Made by a program: the position numbers and the translations under genes. 21,604 nucleotides of DNA from JANMEX01 sp031422915 (GTDB lineage: Bacteria; Pseudomonadota; Alphaproteobacteria; Rhizobiales; Rhizobiaceae), in assembly GCA_031422915.1 (NCBI GenBank), contig JANPEK010000248.1, forward strand, positions 1 to 21,604, read 5' to 3'. The notes under the pieces are model-generated. The model was given only the letters and a program-made list of their open reading frames with translations, was not told where the DNA came from and made no database searches. How positions within the stretch are numbered: the first letter of the stretch is position 1; each line of letters starts with the position of its first letter. Shown here in pieces: positions 14,985 through 21,604 of this stretch.

Positions 14985-15353
14985 ATGGGCGTGCAAAAGC
15001 TGATAACCGAAACTGGCGACGAACTTGTCGTTTTGAGCAAACGCGACTACGACGCGCTGCTTGCCCGTGCTGGCGATGAAGATGCAGAGGATCGCATGAC
15101 GTTGCTTCTGGCAGCCGAGTCCCGGGCGCACGAGCCGCTGCCAGAAAGCGTGTCTTCAGCTGTTCTTGGTGGCGATTCGGTTTTGAAGGCATTGCGCACT
15201 TGGCGCGGATTGACTCAGGCCGATCTCGCCAAGCGTGCCGGGATCAATCAGGGCTATTTGAGCGAATTGGAAAACCTGTCCAAATCCGGCTCGTCCGAGA
15301 CATTGGAACGCCTCGCCTCAGAGCTCGCCATCCCCAAAGGCTGGCTCTGCTGA
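14985..15353 (+). CDS. XRE-family antitoxin with Phd-like N-terminal segment, 122 aa
   Basis: Cognate DNA-binding antitoxin and probable autoregulator of the pair. Residues 1-45 (ETGDELVVLSKRDYDALLA, then an acidic stretch) resemble Phd/YefM-type antitoxin N-termini. Residues about 62-115 form an XRE/Cro helix-turn-helix (LTQADLAKRAGINQGYLSELE, then TLERLASELAIP). AGGAG at 14974-14978 overlaps the toxin stop codon, so translation of the two genes is probably coupled. In classical families the toxin-binding part of an XRE antitoxin may be N- or C-terminal; here the extra N-terminal segment is the candidate. Confidence 0.85.
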   Translation: MGVQKLITETGDELVVLSKRDYDALLARAGDEDAEDRMTLLLAAESRAHEPLPESVSSAVLGGDSVLKALRTWRGLTQADLAKRAGINQGYLSELENLSKSGSSETLERLASELAIPKGWLC

Positions 15354-15359
15354 CCTCAG

Positions 15360-15461
15360 TGTGACACGTTCATTTCCGCCAGAAAATATTTGTGACATTT
15401 CAGTGTCGGCGCGCCCCAATGTCATATACCCGCCGCAAAAAGCATGATTGACTTGTCATGC
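15360..15461. promoter_or_regulatory. Candidate regulatory region upstream of the alpha-2-macroglobulin gene
   Basis: TGTGACA occurs twice, at 15360-15366 and 15391-15397, 31 bp apart. Related TGTC/TGTCA copies are at 15404, 15420 and 15454. A perfect dyad GCATGA-N8-TCATGC (15442-15461) encloses TTGACT (15448-15453), which could be a -35 element, although no good -10 follows at the right distance. The clustering suggests a regulated promoter; no specific regulator can be named. Confidence 0.4.
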
Positions 15462-15511
15462 GTCCGGATTGAAAAAGAAGCATTGGGGCGCGGCTGACTT
15501 GGAGGTCACCG

Positions 15512-18500
15512 ATGTCGTTTGTCGCCCGCATTTTGTCTTCCCTCTTCGTTGTCATCGTTCTGACCGGAATTGCATCCGCAGCTGACCAGTCGCGTCGCAT
15601 CGAGCTTACCGAAAACAGCGACTATTTTGGCTTTGACCTGCGCACCGAGCAGAATGTAACGATCGAGCAATGCTCAACCATCTGCCTTGATGACCGGCGC
15701 TGCAAGGCGTTCACCTTCAACAAGAAAGCCTCTTGGTGTTTTCTCAAAACCGACCACGGCACCCTGAAGACATTCATGGGCTCCGTAGCGGGCAAAGTTG
15801 TTCTGGCCTCGTCCGAGCCTGAGATTGGCGCGCCAAATGCGTTGACCTTCACAGGTGCGTGGGACGGCGAGGCGCTGACGTTCCGCAACAATCTGATTGC
15901 CGCCGCGCCGAAGACCCCGGCACAAAGTCTCGACGCGATGATCCTTGCCGCCGATACGGCAATGCAAACGGGCGATCCGCGCTCAGCCTATCAGACATAT
16001 GGCATTGCTGTCTCGCTTTCGCCGGAGGATTCTGGTCTTTGGGCCAAGCTCTCCCGTGCCGCCGCTTTGACCAAGCCGACAGACAATGAAACCTACTTCC
16101 TCCAGCAGGCCGCCACGTCCGCCGCGCTCAACGCTTATCTCACCTCCCGCACCACCTCATCACGCGCGGATGCGCTCACTGCACTGGCGGAATCGCTCGA
16201 CAAGCGCGGCGAGTTTCGTGGTGCTTTGACCACATACAAGGTCGGGCTGGAGCTTGCCGCCAACAAGACTGTTGAGGCGGCATATCTTGATTTGCGTTCG
16301 CGCAAGGGCTTCCGTGTCACCGATCACACCGTGGACACTGCATCCCAGACTCCGCGCGTGTGCGTGCAATTTTCCGAGTCGCTTGCCGAGGCCGACTATG
16401 CGTCCTTCCTGTTGATCGACGACAAGGCGCCGAAGTCCGTCAGCAAGGAAGACCAGCAGCTGTGCGCCGACGGACTTGAATATGGCAAGCGCTACAAGGT
16501 CACCATTCGGCAGGGCCTGCCTTCCACTGTCGAGGAATCCATCGAAAGCCCGGTGACGCTGTCCGTCTTCGTGCGCGATCGCGATGCATACCTGCGCTTC
16601 AACGGCGAGGCCTATGTGCTGCCGGGCGCGGCGCGGCGCGGCATTCCGGTCACATCTGTGAACCTCACCAGCGCCGACCTGTCGCTCTACCGCGTCAACG
16701 ACCGTTCTCTGCCCGCCCTGCTCTATGGCTCGCAGTTTCTGACACAGCTCGATAGCTACGGCATCGAGCGGGTGAAGAGCGAAATCGGCGAGCCGGTGTG
16801 GACCGGTTCCATGTCGCTCGAGCTTGAATTGAACAAGGAAACGATCACCTCGTTCCCGGTCGATGAGGCGCTGCCAAACCGCAAGCCAGGCGTTTATGTG
16901 ATGACCGCCGTTGCGCCAGGCAGCCGTGCTGAAGAGTGGGATGCGAAAGCCACGCAGTGGTTTGTCGTCTCCGACATCGGCCTTTCGACATTCGCCGGCG
17001 TGGACGGTTTGACCGTGTTCGCCCGCTCGCTTGGTACTGCCAAGCCCATGGAAGGCGTGTCGCTGAAGCTCTTGGCCAAGAACAATGATCTGCTCGGTGA
17101 AGCCGTCACCGATTCCAGCGGCAAGGCAGTGTTTGCGCCGGGCCGCACGCGCGGCACAGACAGCCTTGCACCTGCTGTTTTGACCGCCGACAAGGGCGGC
17201 AGCGATTTTGTGTTCCTAGACATGGCCAAGGCGGGCTTCGACCTGTCCGACCGCGGCGTCACCGGACGGCCTTCACCGGGCGCTTTGGACGTCTACGCCT
17301 ACACCGAGCGCGGCGTTTACCGCCCCGGCGAGACCATCCACGCCGCTGCACTGGCGCGTGACAGCGCCGCCAATGCCGTGCCGAACCTGCCGCTGACCTT
17401 CGTGTTCGTCCGCCCCGACGGCGTTGAAGAGCGCAGCCTTGTCTCCAGCGGCGAGAATGGTGGCGGGCATTCGATTGATCTTGCCCTGCCTGACAATGCC
17501 CAGCAGGGCGCATGGGCCATCCGCATCCACACCGATCCGAAAGCCGCGCCGGTGGCTGAAAAGCAGGTGCTCGTCGAAGACTTCATCCCTGACCGGACCG
17601 AGTTTGACCTGACCTCCGAAGGGTTTGACGACGAGGGTGCGGCGACTGCTGAAATCGCCGGCCGCTATCTCTACGGCGCGCCTGCCGAAGGGCTGACACT
17701 CGAAGGCGAGATGGTGTTCACTCCGACCCGCACTTGGGACAAGTTCGTTGGCTATGATTTCGGCTATGTCGACAATGACGAAGACCCGGAAGCGCCGACG
17801 AAGGTCGATCTGACCGATTTACCCGTCCTCGACGCCGACGGCAAGGCGAGCATTCCGCTGTCGCTCGATTCCGCTCCGGACTCCGACCTTCTCCACTCCG
17901 CCAAAGTCACCATCCGCATGCGTGAGAATGGCGGCCGCGCGGTGGAGCGGTCCATCGATATCGCCGTGCCGCCGGTTGGCGACATGATCGGCATCAAACA
18001 GAATTTCACTGACCGCCAGACCTCCGAGAATTCCAGCGCCTCGTTCAAGGTGATCAGCGCGAGCGCAGACGGGGAACGCACTGCGCTTGACGGGTTGAAA
18101 TGGACGCTGGTCAAGATCGACCGGAACTACCAGTGGTACCGCGATGGCTCGTCATGGCGCTATGAGGCGGTCAATTTCTCGACCAAGGTCGCTGACGGCA
18201 CGATCTCGACCAAAGTGGATGAGGAAGCCACCATTTCGGCCAATGTCGAATGGGGTCACTACCAGCTGGACGTCGAAAGTGCTGACGAAGACGGGCCGAT
18301 CTCCAGTTCGGATTTTTATGCAGGCTGGTATGTCGAATCCGCCTCCACGGAAACGCCGGACGGGCTCGAAATCGCGCTCGACAAGGCGAATTACGTCGCC
18401 GGCGAAACCGCCAAGCTTAAGATCACGCCGCGCTTTGCAGGTGAAGTTCTGATCACCATCGGGTCGGAAAAGCTCCTCGCGACACAGACCGCGACCGTGC

Positions 18501-20974
18501 CCGCCGAAGGCACGACCATCGACATTCCTGTGGGCGCTGACTGGGGCGCGGGCGGCTATGTGACGGCCACGATGTATCGCCACGGCGACAGCGTCGAGAC
18601 GCGCATGCCGATGCGTTCGCTTGGCGTCAAATGGATGGGCGTTGATCCCGGCCAGCGCAAGCTTGCTGTCACCATAGAAACGCCGGAGAAAATGCAGCCA
18701 CGCCAGACCTTGAGCATTCCGGTCTCGGTGGCAGGAGCGGGCGTTGATCAGTCCGCATGGGTGATGGTGTCGGCAGTGGATGTCGGCTTCCTCAACCTCA
18801 CCAACCATCAGCCTGCCGATCCGGATGGCTGGTACTATGGCCAGCGCATGATGGGCCTTGAAATCCGCGACATTTACGGGCGGCTGATCGATGGCTCATC
18901 GGGCGCGTTCGGCAAGCTGCGCACTGGCGGCGATGCGCCGTCGGCGTCCAGCAAGGGCAGCGCGCCGACCGAAAAACTGATCGCTTTCTTCTCCGGTCCT
19001 GTGAAGCTGGACGCTTCCGGCAAGGCCGTGATCACGTTTGAAATTCCGCAATTCAACGGCACGGCGCGCGTTAATGCTGTCGCATGGACCACAACCGGCA
19101 CCGGTCATGCCACCAAGGACGTCATCATCCGCGATCCGCTGGTGGTCATCGCCAGCGCGCCGAAATTCATGGCCCCGGATGATGTGGCGGAGGTTAACAT
19201 CGCCATCGCCAACACCGACGGCCCCGCCGGTGACTACAAACTTGAACTCATCCCTGGCGGCGGCATCGACCTTGCCGCCAACGACGCCCCCTCGTCGGTG
19301 ACGCTGAAGGCGGGCGAGCGCATCAACGTCAAGGCGACCGTGGTGGCGCTCAATGCCGGCTCCGGCTCGCTGACGGCCCGCATTTCCAATGGCTCAGGAC
19401 TCTCGGTCGAGAATGCCGTGGACATCCCCGTCCGCCACGGCATTCTGCCGGTCACTATACGCCGCGAGTTGCAGCTTGCGGCCAATGGCGGCGCGCTAAC
19501 CATCGATAAGGAGCTGTTGGCAGACAGCCGCCTCGGCGGCGCTTCAGTGACAGTCTCCGTGCTGCGCACAGGCGCGTTTGACATTCCAGCGATGCTGATG
19601 ACGCTTGACCGTTATCCCTATGGCTGCGCGGAGCAGACCACCAGCCGCGCGTTGCCGCTGCTGTACCTGAGCGAACTCACCAAATCCTCCGGCATTCCGG
19701 ATGATCCGTTTGTCAAGGACCGGATCAAGGATGCCATCGCACGCGTGCTCTCTTATCAGGCCTCTGCGGGTTCGTTCGGCCTGTGGGGCCCCGGCTCAGG
19801 CGATCTGTGGCTCGATGCCTATGTCACCGACTTCCTGACCCGCGCCCGCGAACAGCAATTCGATGTGCCGGAGACGGCGATGGTGCTGGCGCTCGACAAT
19901 CTGCAGAACGCGCTGTCCTACGATGTGGACATCGCCTCACAGGGCAACCAGATCGCCTATGCGCTCTATGTTCTGGCGCGCAACCGGCGGGCTTCGGCCA
20001 CCGACCTTCGCTATTATTCGGAAAGCCAGCTGGACAATTTTGCCAGCCCGATGGCCCGTGCCCATCTCGGCGCGGCGCTTTCACTTTACGGTGACCAGAC
20101 CAAGGCGGACGAGGCGTTTGCCTCGGCTTTGACACTGGCAAAATCCGGCAGAACAAACGACCTGTCGCGCGGCGATTATGGTTCGGCGCTGCGCGATGAT
20201 GCGGCGATGCTGGCGCTGGCGGCGGAAACACGCCCTGCCCCACAATCGATCCCGGCGATGATCGACCATGTGTCATCGCTGCGCCTCAAGGCCCGTTATA
20301 CGTCAACGCAGGAAGACGCGTGGATGCTGATGGCGGCGCGTGCCATCAAGGATGGTGCGAACGCCATCAATCTGACCGTGGACGGCGCGCCGCATGAGGG
20401 CGTGTTTTCCAGAACCATGACCGGCGAAGCGCTTGAGGCCAATTCACTCAAGCTTACCAACACCGGCAAGGACGCGTCTCTTGCCATCGTTACAAGCATT
20501 GCCGCGCCGCGTGATCCGCTGCCGGCGGGCGGCCAAGGCTTCAAGATCACCCGCGCCTATTACAAGCTCGACGGCACGGAAACCAATGTCACAGAAGCGA
20601 AGCAGAACGAGCGCTTCGTCGTGGTGCTCAACGTGGTCGAGGAGAACAACTGGCCGTCGCGGCTGGTGATTACCGACCTGCTTCCCGCCGGTCTGGAAGC
20701 CGACAATCCGCGACTGATGGGAAGCGCGGAACTGGCCAATTTCGGCTGGCTCGGCCAGACCGAAGTGGCGCACACCGAGTTCCGCACAGATCGTTTCATC
20801 GCGGCGCTCAATCCGTCCACGTCCGGTGCACGGTCCTTCAATCTGGCTTATGTGGTTCGCGCAGTGACGCCGGGAACCTATATATTGCCTGCGGCTTCGG
20901 TTGAAGACATGTACCGCCCCGGCTATTCGGCCCGCACCGCGACCGGCCGCATGTCGGTCGTGACCGGCGAATAA
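15512..20974 (+). CDS. Bacterial alpha-2-macroglobulin family protein with N-terminal PAN/apple domain, 1820 aa
   Basis: Large periplasmic protease-trapping protein of the bacterial alpha-2-macroglobulin (YfhM/ECAM-like) family. Parts in order: a Sec signal peptide (LFVVIVLTGI, cleavage near ASA-AD, residue 24); a PAN/apple-like module with four cysteines (54, 58, 64, 76); a helical TPR-like stretch (about 140-270); macroglobulin domains, including RGVYRPGETIHAAALARD near 600 and the conserved block PQFNGTARVNAVAW near 1190; a thioester domain with GCAEQ, Cys1372 and Gln1375; and a C-terminal receptor-like domain ending in VVTGE. The intact Cys-x-x-Gln means covalent trapping is possible. Unlike E. 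coli YfhM there is no lipobox cysteine, so it is probably soluble. GGAGGT 5 nt upstream fixes the start. The stop overlaps the pbpC start. Confidence 0.95.
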   Translation: MSFVARILSSLFVVIVLTGIASAADQSRRIELTENSDYFGFDLRTEQNVTIEQCSTICLDDRRCKAFTFNKKASWCFLKTDHGTLKTFMGSVAGKVVLASSEPEIGAPNALTFTGAWDGEALTFRNNLIAAAPKTPAQSLDAMILAADTAMQTGDPRSAYQTYGIAVSLSPEDSGLWAKLSRAAALTKPTDNETYFLQQAATSAALNAYLTSRTTSSRADALTALAESLDKRGEFRGALTTYKVGLELAANKTVEAAYLDLRSRKGFRVTDHTVDTASQTPRVCVQFSESLAEADYASFLLIDDKAPKSVSKEDQQLCADGLEYGKRYKVTIRQGLPSTVEESIESPVTLSVFVRDRDAYLRFNGEAYVLPGAARRGIPVTSVNLTSADLSLYRVNDRSLPALLYGSQFLTQLDSYGIERVKSEIGEPVWTGSMSLELELNKETITSFPVDEALPNRKPGVYVMTAVAPGSRAEEWDAKATQWFVVSDIGLSTFAGVDGLTVFARSLGTAKPMEGVSLKLLAKNNDLLGEAVTDSSGKAVFAPGRTRGTDSLAPAVLTADKGGSDFVFLDMAKAGFDLSDRGVTGRPSPGALDVYAYTERGVYRPGETIHAAALARDSAANAVPNLPLTFVFVRPDGVEERSLVSSGENGGGHSIDLALPDNAQQGAWAIRIHTDPKAAPVAEKQVLVEDFIPDRTEFDLTSEGFDDEGAATAEIAGRYLYGAPAEGLTLEGEMVFTPTRTWDKFVGYDFGYVDNDEDPEAPTKVDLTDLPVLDADGKASIPLSLDSAPDSDLLHSAKVTIRMRENGGRAVERSIDIAVPPVGDMIGIKQNFTDRQTSENSSASFKVISASADGERTALDGLKWTLVKIDRNYQWYRDGSSWRYEAVNFSTKVADGTISTKVDEEATISANVEWGHYQLDVESADEDGPISSSDFYAGWYVESASTETPDGLEIALDKANYVAGETAKLKITPRFAGEVLITIGSEKLLATQTATVPAEGTTIDIPVGADWGAGGYVTATMYRHGDSVETRMPMRSLGVKWMGVDPGQRKLAVTIETPEKMQPRQTLSIPVSVAGAGVDQSAWVMVSAVDVGFLNLTNHQPADPDGWYYGQRMMGLEIRDIYGRLIDGSSGAFGKLRTGGDAPSASSKGSAPTEKLIAFFSGPVKLDASGKAVITFEIPQFNGTARVNAVAWTTTGTGHATKDVIIRDPLVVIASAPKFMAPDDVAEVNIAIANTDGPAGDYKLELIPGGGIDLAANDAPSSVTLKAGERINVKATVVALNAGSGSLTARISNGSGLSVENAVDIPVRHGILPVTIRRELQLAANGGALTIDKELLADSRLGGASVTVSVLRTGAFDIPAMLMTLDRYPYGCAEQTTSRALPLLYLSELTKSSGIPDDPFVKDRIKDAIARVLSYQASAGSFGLWGPGSGDLWLDAYVTDFLTRAREQQFDVPETAMVLALDNLQNALSYDVDIASQGNQIAYALYVLARNRRASATDLRYYSESQLDNFASPMARAHLGAALSLYGDQTKADEAFASALTLAKSGRTNDLSRGDYGSALRDDAAMLALAAETRPAPQSIPAMIDHVSSLRLKARYTSTQEDAWMLMAARAIKDGANAINLTVDGAPHEGVFSRTMTGEALEANSLKLTNTGKDASLAIVTSIAAPRDPLPAGGQGFKITRAYYKLDGTETNVTEAKQNERFVVVLNVVEENNWPSRLVITDLLPAGLEADNPRLMGSAELANFGWLGQTEVAHTEFRTDRFIAALNPSTSGARSFNLAYVVRAVTPGTYILPAASVEDMYRPGYSARTATGRMSVVTGE

Positions 20975-21604
20975 TGACCCGCCTGCGCAAAGCGGGATAT
21001 CTGGCGGCAGGGCTTGTCCTTGCCGCTGGCATCAGCCTGCTTGCGCTTGACCGGCTCGACAATGCCTACCCGCCGCCGCTGCCCGAAAAGCTGGCGCTTT
21101 CGACAGAAATGGTGGACCGCGACGGCGCGCTGCTGCGGGCGTTTGCAACGCCCGACGGGTTCTGGCGCTTCAAGGCGGACAAGGCCACTATCGATCAGGA
21201 TCTGATCAAGATGCTGGTCGCTTACGAAGACCGGCGTTTCTACGATCACCATGGCGTGGACCCGTTGGCGATGGGCCGGGCCTTTCTGCAGTTCGTCCGG
21301 CACGGTCGCATTGTCTCCGGCGGCTCGACCATCACCATGCAGGTCGCACGGCTGATCGAGCCGCGCGAAGAACGTTCGCTGACATTAAAGCTCCGGCAAA
21401 TGGCGCGGGCGCTGCAGATCGAGCGGCGGCTTTCCAAGGATGAAATCCTGTCGTTGTATCTGACGCTCGCCCCCTATGGCGGCAACATCGAAGGCGTGCG
21501 CGCAGCCTCGCTCGCGTGGTATGGCAAGGAGCCGAAGAAGCTCACCCTGTCGGAATCCGCGCTGTTGGTTGCCCTGCCCCAATCGCCCGAAACGCGGCGT
21601 CCAG
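20974..21604 (+). CDS. pbpC: Penicillin-binding protein 1C, N-terminal 210 residues, truncated by window edge
   Basis: Inner-membrane peptidoglycan glycosyltransferase (GT51). A single N-terminal anchor is at residues about 8-25 (YLAAGLVLAAGISLLAL). The glycosyltransferase motifs are present: catalytic Glu85 in YEDRRFYDHHGVDP, GGSTITMQVARL (116-127), and RALQIERRLSKDEILSLYL. The transpeptidase domain lies beyond the window. The ATG overlaps the preceding stop as TAATG, so translation is probably coupled to the alpha-2-macroglobulin. Pairing of these two genes is a recurrent proteobacterial arrangement, and it identifies this as PbpC rather than PBP1A/1B. Confidence 0.94.
   Translation, partial: MTRLRKAGYLAAGLVLAAGISLLALDRLDNAYPPPLPEKLALSTEMVDRDGALLRAFATPDGFWRFKADKATIDQDLIKMLVAYEDRRFYDHHGVDPLAMGRAFLQFVRHGRIVSGGSTITMQVARLIEPREERSLTLKLRQMARALQIERRLSKDEILSLYLTLAPYGGNIEGVRAASLAWYGKEPKKLTLSESALLVALPQSPETRRP

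Noticed and set aside
14654..15079. 141-codon plus-strand frame overlapping the toxin and antitoxin
   Set aside because: Out of frame with both recognised genes, with no motif and no ribosome-binding site; the toxin-antitoxin pair explains the region.

Overview
The window is most likely chromosomal DNA of an alphaproteobacterium in or near the Rhizobiales (Hyphomicrobiales). The signs are fairly GC-rich, densely packed genes, a rhizobial-looking palindromic intergenic element (about 11989-12043), an alpha-2-macroglobulin gene joined to pbpC, and type I secreted RTX-style proteases. No rRNA, tRNA, CRISPR array, transposase or phage gene was recognised.

Region 1 (1-5801, minus strand) holds a secreted-protease neighbourhood. 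The N-terminal 485 residues of a kexin-like S8 serine peptidase run off the left edge. Upstream of it is a complete serralysin-type zinc metalloprotease of 1074 aa with five 89-residue repeats, and upstream of that a small, probably exported protein of unknown function. Neither protease has a classical signal peptide. The metalloprotease ends in a type I secretion-type C-terminus, but no secretion ABC transporter lies in the window.

Region 2 (5905-13119) is a lysine-catabolism locus. A LysR regulator is divergent from a four-gene plus-strand run: glutaryl-CoA dehydrogenase (gcdH), a fused alpha/beta 2-oxoacid dehydrogenase E1, an ALDH7-type aminoadipate semialdehyde (piperideine-6-carboxylate) dehydrogenase, and a saccharopine dehydrogenase-family protein whose size and motifs fit lysine 6-dehydrogenase. 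Together these could take lysine to allysine/P6C, aminoadipate, 2-oxoadipate, glutaryl-CoA and crotonyl-CoA. The aminotransferase and the E2/E3 components are not here. The inferred novelty is that the branched-chain-type fused E1 would be the dedicated 2-oxoadipate dehydrogenase E1, a step done in animals by the OGDH-like DHTKD1.

Region 3 (13189-15353) has an exported esterase-like phytase-family protein and a toxin-first type II toxin-antitoxin pair: a RelE/ParE-like toxin and an XRE antitoxin with a Phd-like N-terminus. A perfect 8-bp inverted repeat fills the spacer of the pair's putative promoter.

Region 4 (15512-21604) is a large periplasmic alpha-2-macroglobulin (PAN/apple domain, helical TPR-like segment, macroglobulin domains, intact thioester motif). 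It overlaps by one base the start of pbpC (penicillin-binding protein 1C), which runs off the right edge. This pair is a known envelope arrangement, thought to trap attacking proteases near sites of peptidoglycan repair.
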